Assembly (NCBI GenBank): GCA_943914435.1
Contig: CALUBY010000041.1
Location: 1 to 6,949 of the forward strand
DNA: 6,949 nt
Direction: 5' to 3'
DNA from: an uncultured bacterium
GTDB lineage: Bacteria > Patescibacteriota > Minisyncoccia > Phycocordibacterales > Phycocordibacteraceae
Shown: positions 1 through 5,750 of the stretch, one piece after another
Position numbering within the stretch: the first letter of the stretch is position 1
Layout of the letters: every line of letters begins with the position of its first letter
Notes under the pieces: generated by a model
The model's input: the letters and a program-made list of their open reading frames with translations, nothing else
Database searches by the model: none
Told to the model about the DNA's origin: nothing
Program-made: the position numbers and the translations under genes

Positions 1-125
1 ATACAGGTATGAGCAATTTCATGGAGAAATAGTGAAATAATTTACATTATATTGAAATCAATCCCCTTTATCCCCATCAGGATGAATTGAAATAATTTCC
101 TATTCGGTAAACGACAATACATGAC

Positions 126-554
126 CTAAAGCACGAGACCAGGAACCTCAACTTCCGGGTATGGCTCCGTATAGAGCTCGCCATGTGCACCCATGTACGT
201 CACGGTTCGCTTTTTAAAATCAACATCATAGCCCCACGCACCCGCCTTCCAAATCGCTTCAAGGAATTCTGTAAACGTACTCTCTCCGGCCTGATCAACC
301 TGAATCGCCTTAACAACAGCCTCCTGATCAAATTGCGGAACTTCAGTCATGCCGGTCATGAGGGGTACACCTTGGTTGATAAGATACTGACCATCAGTCA
401 TGAGGTACATACTCATCACGGCAGGTAGCGACCATATATTGTGCGTTACACCCGCCTTGCGCAGGCACTCCGCAAGAAACGGAAACCCGCCGACCTTCGG
501 GCGGTTTTCCATCGCGTACTCAATTGCCTTTTCAAGCTTTTCTTTTGAGTTCAT
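126..554 (-). CDS. DUF1398 family protein, last gene of the ABC operon
   Basis: The 142-residue product resembles the DUF1398 family, recognised from memory of its pattern: RPKVGGFPFLAE near the N-terminus, a VPQFDQEAVVKAIQ stretch, then QAGESTFTEFLEAIWKAGAWGYDVDF and a closing RTVTYMGAHGE beta-hairpin. The family's biochemical function is not established and none is assigned here. No signal peptide or membrane segment is visible, so it is probably cytoplasmic. Two starts are possible. The ATG at 554 gives an N-terminus that fits the family (MNSKEKLEKA) but has no Shine-Dalgarno site. A GTG at 584 adds ten residues before that Met and overlaps the ATPase stop as GTGA, which would couple translation. 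I prefer the ATG because the extra residues (VSIILYYTHL) look unlike the family. It is the distal cistron after the transporter genes; whether it serves transport is unknown. Confidence 0.7.
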   Translation of the reverse strand: MNSKEKLEKAIEYAMENRPKVGGFPFLAECLRKAGVTHNIWSLPAVMSMYLMTDGQYLINQGVPLMTGMTEVPQFDQEAVVKAIQVDQAGESTFTEFLEAIWKAGAWGYDVDFKKRTVTYMGAHGELYTEPYPEVEVPGLVL

Positions 555-580
555 GAGATGAGTATAGTACAGAATTATGC

Positions 581-1255
581 TCACCCTCTCCCATCAGAAA
601 TAATCTTTCCATCATCAATCCTAACCACTCTCTCTGCAGACTTCGCGAACTCCTCTTCATGGGTCACCATGATAATGGTTTGGCCTGACGCATGGAACTC
701 ATTAAAAATATCGAGGATAGTCTGAGATGATTCATTGTCGAGATTTGCGGTCGGCTCGTCCGCAAAAAGAATTGAAGGACTGTGCGACACGGCGCGAGCA
801 ATAGATACGCGTTGCTGCTCTCCTCCGGAAAGCTGTGAGGGGAGGTTGTCGAGACGATGATCGAGCCGAACACGAGCAAGTGCTTTGCGGGCGTGTTCGT
901 AGGCGTCCTTATGAGACATGCCCTGCATGAGTAACGGAAGAGCCACATTCTCAACTGCGGTAAGTTCTGGAAGAAGCGCATAGTCCTGAAACACAAAACC
1001 AAACCGATTGAGACGGAATATAGACTTCTCTTTCGCCGTCATATCCTTTACGTTCACCCCATCGATGGTTATCTCTCCTCCATCAGGATCATCAAGCAAC
1101 GAAAGCTGATACAACAGCGTACTCTTGCCCGCACCCGAGCGACCCATAATAGCGACAAACTCGCCTGTCTCAGCTCGGAAGTCTACGCCCTTAAGCACCG
1201 GGGTTTTTACTTCACCGGTTACAAACGTTCGTGTTAGGTTCTTTGTTTCAATCAT
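581..1255 (-). CDS. ABC transporter ATP-binding protein, LolD/MacB type
   Basis: This 224-residue protein is a complete ABC ATPase of the LolD/MacB/FtsE class, which powers mechanotransmission rather than classical substrate translocation. All motifs are intact: Walker A GRSGAGKST (residues 38-46), Q-loop Gln90 in FVFQDY, signature LSGGEQQR (142-149), Walker B ILFADEP (162-168) with catalytic Glu167, D-loop NLD (171-173) and switch His199 in VTHE. Length is normal for the family. It should act as a cytoplasmic homodimer bound to the permease encoded just upstream. The ATG lies 3 bases after the permease TAA, and no Shine-Dalgarno site is evident in the permease 3' end, so translation is probably coupled. 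The stop overlaps an alternative GTG start of the following gene. The family assignment is secure; the exported substrate cannot be read from sequence. Confidence 0.95.
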   Translation of the reverse strand: MIETKNLTRTFVTGEVKTPVLKGVDFRAETGEFVAIMGRSGAGKSTLLYQLSLLDDPDGGEITIDGVNVKDMTAKEKSIFRLNRFGFVFQDYALLPELTAVENVALPLLMQGMSHKDAYEHARKALARVRLDHRLDNLPSQLSGGEQQRVSIARAVSHSPSILFADEPTANLDNESSQTILDIFNEFHASGQTIIMVTHEEEFAKSAERVVRIDDGKIISDGRG

Positions 1256-1258
1256 AGG

Positions 1259-2524
1259 TTAGTTGCGACCAAGAATTGAGCTAAGCGTATTCTTGCGCAC
1301 AATCATGCGAGACGGAATATACCCCGCAAAGAGCGTGACGAGAACAAGAAGGCCAATGCGTGCGATAGTGTCGCCAAGCGGGGCCACGAGTATGCCGTCA
1401 GAGAATGGGAAGTCGATAGGATTCGCGGCAATAACCGGAGAGAGAATGCCGTAGAGAAGAATGAGACCAATGATCGATCCTACGATTGCATAGAAGATAG
1501 ACTGCATCACGTACGAGAACTGGATTGCTTCTCCAGACACGCCAATACCTTTCAAGATACCGATGAACTTGCGACGCGTAACCGCGTTTATGAAAATCAC
1601 AATGAAAATGGTTATTGCCGCCACCGCAAGCCCAATAGAACTAAACGCAGTGCCAAGCATGCCAAACGTCGCAATCATATCCTTAAGGAACTTTGGCTGC
1701 GCATCCTCAAAGGTCTGCACGCGTGCAACATCGCCAACGCCATACAACAAGAGACGGTCACGGACGTCTGCCGGATCTGATTGATCCTTCACGGCAATAG
1801 CAATCTCAGCAACATTCCCGTCCGTTCGCCCCACGAGACTGCGCATTTGTGAGTCAGGCATAAAGACCGAGAGCGATATCTCATCAACCTTTGTCTGGAG
1901 TATTCCCTTCACCACCACCTCCTTCGTAACATCCCCCACCTTTATCCTAATTTTCGTACCAACCCCCACATCTTCAAGCGTTGTGAACGCGGGAGACTCA
2001 ATCGGTAGGTACTGCTTTAGCAGATAGTGTCCAAGAACAACCTGATCATAATCACCAGGTTCAATAAACGAGCCTTCAATTATGTTCTCTCGTATCTTTG
2101 TTACGGCATCCTCATCATACGGATCAATACCAATGAGCTGTGCTGACGCGGTGTTTGGCTTCTCATCATCACGACGTGTTTTGTAGTTTGCTTCAAGCAG
2201 TGCGCCCGCGCGATACCGAGGCGTGTACGCCTCTATTTCAGGAATCGTATCGAGAATGGCAATGACGTTTCCGGTGTTCTCAATGTATTCCTTCGTTGTG
2301 AGCGAAGACACCATCACGTCAGAGGTATATTTCTCCCGTGTAGCATCAACCGCCCCCTGGATGAGACCGATGAGGATTCCGGAGACCACGACAAGGTTTA
2401 AGAACGTGAGAACCATCACGAACACAATCAAACTCGTCGTCCAAATACTCGCGCGTCTCAACTGCCGAACCGCGAGAAAGAATCCAATCCGCGCATTAAG
2501 GCTAATCTGCCGGAACGGGTGCAT
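1259..2524 (-). CDS. MacB/FtsX-like ABC transporter permease
   Basis: The 421-residue protein has the four-helix MacB/FtsX layout. One transmembrane helix lies at about residues 28-57. A large extracytoplasmic domain follows at about 60-285 (MacB periplasmic-core-like, with segments such as LIGIDP and VVLGHYLL). Three helices follow at about 287-313, 338-366 and 386-404. The FtsX signature after the second helix (NAVTRRKFIGILKGIGVS, 313-330) and the C-terminal GYIPSRMIVRKNTLSSILG match the usual FtsX-domain ends. It presumably dimerises and couples to the downstream ATPase and the upstream adaptor protein. The ATG is 6 bases after the adaptor stop, with no clear ribosome-binding site, suggesting coupled translation. 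The N-terminal ARIGFFLAVRQLRRA is a typical cytoplasmic amphipathic lead-in. Substrate is unknown; export of a peptide, lipid or lipoprotein, or cell-envelope stress relief, are all possible. Confidence 0.92.
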   Translation of the reverse strand: MHPFRQISLNARIGFFLAVRQLRRASIWTTSLIVFVMVLTFLNLVVVSGILIGLIQGAVDATREKYTSDVMVSSLTTKEYIENTGNVIAILDTIPEIEAYTPRYRAGALLEANYKTRRDDEKPNTASAQLIGIDPYDEDAVTKIRENIIEGSFIEPGDYDQVVLGHYLLKQYLPIESPAFTTLEDVGVGTKIRIKVGDVTKEVVVKGILQTKVDEISLSVFMPDSQMRSLVGRTDGNVAEIAIAVKDQSDPADVRDRLLLYGVGDVARVQTFEDAQPKFLKDMIATFGMLGTAFSSIGLAVAAITIFIVIFINAVTRRKFIGILKGIGVSGEAIQFSYVMQSIFYAIVGSIIGLILLYGILSPVIAANPIDFPFSDGILVAPLGDTIARIGLLVLVTLFAGYIPSRMIVRKNTLSSILGRN

Positions 2525-2530
2525 GCGCTA

Positions 2531-3994
2531 TTAGTTACGAAGGACTACTCTGTCTCCTTCTTCGAGGCCCTCGATAATCTCAATTTCACCAAGTGACGAA
2601 ACAGCACCTGTGGTTACCGTTCTTGTTTCTGTCTCTTCCCCTATCTTCACCCGTACGGAAGCGGTCCCTCGCGTGCGCGTTACCGCGCCCTGCGGAACAC
2701 TAATCACTCCTTCGCGCTCGTCTGTGGTTATCACAATATTTGCAGTCATACCCGAGCGAAGACGAGCATCCTCCTCTACAAACTGAAGACGGACGCGGTA
2801 TGTAGATACGCCGTCTCTTGTCGTCTCGGCTGGATCAATAGCAATCACTCGTGCAGCAAAGGGTACGAGCTCTCCGTACGCATCAAGCGTCACTACCGCA
2901 GGGTCGCCCACTTCAAGGTATGAAATATTTATCTCCGGCACGAAGCTCTCAACCTCAAGGGTGTTCGTACTCATAAGGCTCACGGCAGGAACACTTGGAG
3001 AGACCGTATCGCCCACCGAGAGATCCAAGAGAGTTACCGTACCATCAAACGGTGCGCGCAGGGTTCGTTTATTCAGCTCAGCCGTGAGGCGTCGCACTTC
3101 TGCCTGCGCTGAAGCGAGCATCGCATCAGCGATTGTGAGTCCCTCTGAACGCCTCTCAAGCTGAGACTGTGCTTCTTCAATGGTACGGGTTCGCTCACGG
3201 AGCGCTTCTTGATATGCGTTGTAGCTCGCAAGATATGATGTGCTCTTTTGATTGGGAATCTCTACGTTCCAGCGAGTATCACGGTAGTCAGCGACCGGAT
3301 CAGGAAATGTGACGTAGAGTCCTTTCGTGCCAAGAGGTGTCGGTCCTGTCTTTGAAACTCGAACGGCCCCGGTTGTCTCAAGACCAAACACATACAGCTC
3401 ATAAAATCCTGGTGTAGTAGCACGCCTCACACTCAGGCGATACGTTCCCTCTACTCCCCCTTCATAGAGTCCTGTGATGACAGGTGGAGTGACCGTGTAG
3501 GTGCTTGACTCCGCGATTGCCGCAAGATCTTTTGAAAGAAGGGTGAAGTAAGCACTCTGCACTTTGGTATCTTGCTCACTCGTAATTTCCTCAAGACTAA
3601 CGCCCTGATTAGCACGCTCTACCCGCCGCATAGTTACCTCTGCCTGTGCGGAAGCAAGCTGTGCCTGTACACCATCCGACGCAAGCTCAATAAGAGGATC
3701 ACCTACAGACACCTCATCACCCACCTCTACATACACCCGAGAAACACGTCCCGTTTCTTCAAAGGTCATATCAACCTCGTTTAGTGCCTGCACCTTTCCA
3801 GAAACCGATACCTCTTGCACAAATGGCTTTGCGGTAACGATGAGGATGTCTTCTTCAGCAGGCTTGTTCCAGACTAGAAACGCCGCAACTGAAGCAGCAA
3901 AAAGAACGAGCACGATGCCCACCACCTTCCAGTGCGCAAGGAACATGCGTTTCGTGGTGTCGATAAACATCATCGTCTTCATGATTTTCTTCAT
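2531..3994 (-). CDS. HlyD/MacA-like membrane-fusion (adaptor) protein
   Basis: The 487-residue protein is a membrane-anchored adaptor of the HlyD/MacA class. After a short Met-rich cytoplasmic tail it has one transmembrane helix (about 23-42), then the first half of a barrel-sandwich (lipoyl-like) domain (60-108, GRVSRVYVEVGDEVSVGDPL). Helical hairpin segments follow at about 108-165 and 255-310. The second barrel half is at 312-340 (LRAPFDGTVTLLDLSVGDTV), then a beta-barrel (341-425) and a membrane-proximal domain (426-487, ending GLEEGDRVVL). Unusually, about 85 beta-rich residues (about 165-250) interrupt the helical hairpin. It is the first gene of the transporter operon. The ATG at 3994 is supported by AGAGGT six bases upstream; a TAAAAT box at 4063-4068 is a weak promoter candidate without a convincing -35. 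The class is secure; the insert has no identified homology. Confidence 0.92.
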   Translation of the reverse strand: MKKIMKTMMFIDTTKRMFLAHWKVVGIVLVLFAASVAAFLVWNKPAEEDILIVTAKPFVQEVSVSGKVQALNEVDMTFEETGRVSRVYVEVGDEVSVGDPLIELASDGVQAQLASAQAEVTMRRVERANQGVSLEEITSEQDTKVQSAYFTLLSKDLAAIAESSTYTVTPPVITGLYEGGVEGTYRLSVRRATTPGFYELYVFGLETTGAVRVSKTGPTPLGTKGLYVTFPDPVADYRDTRWNVEIPNQKSTSYLASYNAYQEALRERTRTIEEAQSQLERRSEGLTIADAMLASAQAEVRRLTAELNKRTLRAPFDGTVTLLDLSVGDTVSPSVPAVSLMSTNTLEVESFVPEINISYLEVGDPAVVTLDAYGELVPFAARVIAIDPAETTRDGVSTYRVRLQFVEEDARLRSGMTANIVITTDEREGVISVPQGAVTRTRGTASVRVKIGEETETRTVTTGAVSSLGEIEIIEGLEEGDRVVLRN

Positions 3995-4000
3995 CTTAGC

Positions 4001-4006
4001 ACCTCT
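4001..4006 (-). promoter_or_regulatory. Shine-Dalgarno site of the adaptor gene
   Basis: On the minus strand AGAGGT lies six bases before the ATG at 3994. It decides between that Met and the in-frame Mets at residues 5, 8 and 9. It is one of only two good ribosome-binding sites seen in the window, as expected for the first cistron of an operon. Confidence 0.65.
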
Positions 4007-4090
4007 AACAGCGCCACTAGGGTTATCCGACCTCTTCCCGTTAAGAGAAAAGGCAATTCTTTATTTTACGATGAGTAGTGAGTCTGTTTG

Positions 4091-4130
4091 TAAAAATAGA
4101 AAACCGCCCCAATCATCGATGAAGGGGCGG
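4091..4130 (-). terminator. Intrinsic terminator downstream of the 94-residue gene
   Basis: CCGCCCC (4104-4110) pairs perfectly with GGGGCGG (4124-4130). The 13-base loop contains the palindrome TCATCGATGA (4113-4122), which can extend the stem after a small bulge. Read on the minus strand, the hairpin is followed by TTTTCTATTTTTA (4103 down to 4091). The stem begins 24 bases after the TAA at 4154. The plus-strand side lacks a T-tract, so it works only leftward. It separates the 94-residue gene from the transporter operon, which therefore needs its own promoter in 4007-4103. Confidence 0.88.
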
Positions 4131-4153
4131 GTACTGAACAGCAAGACGCAATA

Positions 4154-4438
4154 TTATCCTGTAACAGCAGGAAGAAAGTAGCCGATATACAGGCAGTAGC
4201 CAGGCTCCGGGATGGGAAATGTGAATTGCCCCTCGAGGAATTTATCGTCGACCGCCTCCATCGGACAATCTAGTAAACTGCCGTCATCCTTAATCTCGGA
4301 AGGTCCGACTTTCAAACGGATGTGGATATCGAGACCGTATTTGGCTTTCGCTTCGTCCCGCAATTGCTGGATTGAAAGGTCCGCCGGGACTATCACTTGG
4401 AAGCCGAGTCCAGACTGCGCTTCTTCACTAGATTGCAA
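4154..4438 (-). CDS. Hypothetical protein, 94 residues, family not recognised
   Basis: I do not recognise this protein. It is small and acidic (about 15 Asp/Glu against 7 Lys/Arg), with no signal peptide or membrane helix, so it is probably cytoplasmic. A predicted strand (FQVIVPADLS) is followed by a helix (IQQLRDEAKAKYG), further strands, and a Pro/Gly/aromatic-rich tail (PIPEPGYCLYIGYFLP). Two cysteines (58, 82) are present with no metal-site pattern. Evidence that it is real comes from the flanks: a candidate promoter at 4485-4513, an AAGGA site eight bases before the start, and a strong terminator 24 bases after the stop. The start must be TTG at 4438. The frame is open upstream only to a TAG at 4484-4486, with no ATG, GTG or other TTG between, and the next Met is residue 60. 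It appears to be a single-gene transcription unit. Confidence 0.75.
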   Translation of the reverse strand: MQSSEEAQSGLGFQVIVPADLSIQQLRDEAKAKYGLDIHIRLKVGPSEIKDDGSLLDCPMEAVDDKFLEGQFTFPIPEPGYCLYIGYFLPAVTG

Positions 4439-4446
4439 TTTTGTCT

Positions 4447-4451
4447 TCCTT
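4447..4451 (-). promoter_or_regulatory. Shine-Dalgarno site supporting a TTG start
   Basis: AAGGA on the minus strand, inside a purine-rich GAAAGAAGGAAG run, lies eight bases before the TTG at 4438. Because no ATG or GTG is available in frame upstream, this site is the main support for the TTG start of the 94-residue protein. Confidence 0.6.
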
Positions 4452-4484
4452 CTTTCTTTAGGAACAAGAATGAACGTCCATATC

Positions 4485-4513
4485 TAGATAGCACATATTT
4501 TATAAAAAGTCAA
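4485..4513 (-). promoter_or_regulatory. Candidate sigma70-type promoter of the 94-residue gene
   Basis: Minus strand: TTGACT (4513-4508, five of six to the -35 consensus), a 17-base AT-rich spacer containing TATAAAATAT, then TATCTA (4490-4485, a modest -10). Transcription would begin near 4478, giving a leader of about 40 bases that contains the AAGGA site. The -35 and spacing are good and the -10 is weak, so this remains a prediction. Confidence 0.45.
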
Positions 4514-4545
4514 TTGCTGGCCGTCTGGAACGATACCGAACAGCC

Positions 4546-5094
4546 CTAAGCACTTAGCGTGTACTCCCAGCCAGGCTTCCATGCCTTGACCTTCCTCCAA
4601 TCATTCTTGAAAGCCTCTTCCCATGTCTGATCCTTCAGTAGCACATCAAGCGCAAGCTGCGGAGCTTTATGTGCAACGATAGCAATCTTCTTGCCATCAT
4701 AATCGCGCTTGAGCATTTCAAGGAAGTCAGCAATTCGCGCTTTTATGTCCTCGTAACTTTCTCCATTAGGAAATGCAGTCGTGATATTCACTTCTTGCAT
4801 TGGCTCAACAACAGCTGAAGGATGGGTATTGAAATCGCCATAATTGCATTCACGCAAACGCGCATCCTGAACGATTGGCACCTTTCCTTCCCACACAATT
4901 TCTGCAGACTTAACGGCACGCTGAAGATCTGAACTGAAGACTACGTCAAACTGTTTGTCTTTTGTTAGCTCGATGAGCTCGTGCACTTGGCGAATACCAA
5001 GTTCTGAAAGCGCCACATCAGACCATCCTGAGGAGATTCCCTTCTCGTTATCGGTTGTGGTGCCGTGAACGAAGTATGTAATGTGAATTGACAT
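4546..5094 (-). CDS. Histidine phosphatase family protein with VHG in place of RHG
   Basis: The 182-residue protein has the histidine phosphatase (phosphoglycerate mutase-like) fold pattern. It has the N-terminal strand and phosphate loop (ITYFVHGTTTDN, nucleophile His10), the second Arg in SSDLQRA (Arg59), the acid region LRECNYGDF (Glu82), NGESYEDIKAR (110-120) and the second catalytic-type His in IVAHKAP (His142). The usual first Arg of the RHG motif is Val9 (codon GTT), and the usual HG after the last strand is HK. The rest of the core is well kept, so it is not a decayed gene. I recall similar VHG proteins in other Patescibacteria, which suggests a conserved subfamily. Phosphatase or mutase activity and substrate cannot be assigned. 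It is cytoplasmic, with no signal peptide. The ATG lacks a Shine-Dalgarno site, and a 61-nt repeat lies just upstream. Confidence 0.88.
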   Translation of the reverse strand: MSIHITYFVHGTTTDNEKGISSGWSDVALSELGIRQVHELIELTKDKQFDVVFSSDLQRAVKSAEIVWEGKVPIVQDARLRECNYGDFNTHPSAVVEPMQEVNITTAFPNGESYEDIKARIADFLEMLKRDYDGKKIAIVAHKAPQLALDVLLKDQTWEEAFKNDWRKVKAWKPGWEYTLSA

Positions 5095-5115
5095 ACCAGG
5101 AGATTAGCACAAAAG

Positions 5116-5176
5116 GCGAGCTGCCAGGTTTGGACGCGTTCAGAACAATTGATTGGAAAGGGCTTGCTATGGAGTT
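5116..5176 (+). repeat. Intergenic repeat, copy A (61 nt)
   Basis: This stretch aligns without gaps to 5679-5739 with 48 of 61 identities. The best blocks are gcgagctgc at the left and gttcagaaca plus ttgattggaaagg in the middle. It fills most of the gap between the stop of the DUF305 gene and the start of the histidine phosphatase gene. Although an open frame crosses it on the plus strand, the 13 differences fall 4, 4 and 5 on the three codon positions, so it does not look protein-coding. Confidence 0.8.
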
Positions 5177-5207
5177 AGAGTGTTTGTCCCCTTCTATCTA
5201 TCGACTA

Positions 5208-5597
5208 CTACTCTCCGTACCAATTTTTAAGCCACTCCTTCATCTGTGTGATCTCTTCAGTCTGGGCTGAAATTATTGCGTTTGCCATAGTCTTTATCTC
5301 TGCATGTTTCGCGTTCTCAAGCGCGGCCTCAGCCATATCAACTGCTCCCTCGTGATGAACGATCATTTCAGTAAGAAAAGTCTTATCGAACTCGTCGCCT
5401 GTTTTCCCTTCAAGACCAGCCATCATATCCCCCATTGCGCTATGCATGCCCCCTGAAGGCGAATCGCTCATCATGGAACCGTCAGGCATCATGTGCGCAC
5501 CCTTCGGTATCGCGACCTTCTCTGGAGCTAGCATATAGCCCCCACCCGCACCGACGATAAGGGCAATAATTGCAGTGATGATGACGTTCGTATTCAT
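5208..5597 (-). CDS. DUF305 domain protein, membrane-anchored, Met/His-rich
   Basis: The 129-residue protein begins with an uncleaved-looking hydrophobic anchor (about residues 5-24, VIITAIIALIVGAGGGYML) and should face the outside of the cytoplasmic membrane. A linker rich in Met, His, Gly and Ser follows (35-60, with HMM, SMM, GGMHSAM and DMM). A DUF305 helical bundle then spans about 68-127: FDKTFLTEMIVHHEGAVDMAE, then HAEIKTMANAIISAQTEEI and MKEWLKNWY. His81-His82, Met78, Met88, His98 and Met104 are the likely metal-facing residues. DUF305 proteins often accompany copper-handling genes, so copper binding is a reasonable guess, but no copper pump or chaperone is nearby. The ATG at 5597 has no Shine-Dalgarno site. 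It looks monocistronic, with over 110 bases free on each side, both gaps holding copies of the same repeat. Confidence 0.9.
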   Translation of the reverse strand: MNTNVIITAIIALIVGAGGGYMLAPEKVAIPKGAHMMPDGSMMSDSPSGGMHSAMGDMMAGLEGKTGDEFDKTFLTEMIVHHEGAVDMAEAALENAKHAEIKTMANAIISAQTEEITQMKEWLKNWYGE

Positions 5598-5618
5598 ACG
5601 TATAAGTGTATCAGATCT

Positions 5619-5640
5619 CAGATTGTTCTGAATCCAAACC
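5619..5640 (-). repeat. Inverted fragment of the intergenic repeat
   Basis: Read on the plus strand, attgttctgaa (5622-5632) followed by tccaaacc (5633-5640) matches the reverse complement of copy A with four bases (CGCG) missing between the two blocks. It carries the TTCAGAACA core on the minus strand, 27-35 bases before the DUF305 start. It is opposite in orientation to copies A and B. Confidence 0.5.
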
Positions 5641-5678
5641 GCCCTCTCTGTTTACACAAAGGAAATACGCGGTCAAAA

Positions 5679-5739
5679 GCGAGCTGCAATACTTGGATAG
5701 GTTCAGAACAGTTGATTGGAAAGGCCTTGTCTTGGAATT
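5679..5739 (+). repeat. Intergenic repeat, copy B (61 nt)
   Basis: This is the ungapped partner of 5116-5176 (48 of 61 identical, same orientation). It lies between the stop of the surface-protein gene (5751) and the start of the DUF305 gene (5597). With the inverted fragment at 5619-5640 it can form arms GTTCTGAA and TTCAGAAC about 70 bases apart. No intrinsic terminator for the surface-protein gene was found here. Confidence 0.8.
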
Positions 5740-5750
5740 CGGAACTACAC

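Noticed and set aside
33..98. Direct repeat tgaaataattt at 33-43 and 88-98
   Set aside because: Only 11 bases long in AT-rich sequence, with no associated structure or gene; chance is a sufficient explanation.
183..428. Plus-strand open frame opposite the DUF1398 gene
   Set aside because: It is antisense to a recognisable protein family and has no family resemblance of its own. The same reasoning applies to the plus-strand frames opposite the permease, the adaptor and the 94-residue gene.
664..1002. Minus-strand frame of 112 codons inside the ATPase gene
   Set aside because: It is an out-of-frame shadow of an ABC ATPase with all motifs intact.
4032..4047. Small hairpin ctctt-cccgtt-aagag upstream of the adaptor gene
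   Set aside because: The stem is only 5 bp with no T-tract. It could be an operator, but nothing else supports that.
4458..4481. Seven-codon ORF (MDVHSCS) as a leader peptide for the 94-residue gene
   Set aside because: Its ATG lies only three bases after the candidate -10 box, so it would not be transcribed from that promoter, and it has no ribosome-binding site.
4512..4545. Possible further copy of the intergenic repeat upstream of the 94-residue gene
   Set aside because: Only scattered words (gctg, tgga, gaacag) match and spacing is imperfect, so the similarity is not above what I would expect by chance.
5088..5270. Plus-strand open frame of 60 residues crossing repeat copy A, with a similar frame across copy B (5606-5779)
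   Set aside because: The two frames share words such as FRT-DWKGL, but differences between copies are not concentrated at third codon positions, and both frames run antisense into neighbouring genes.
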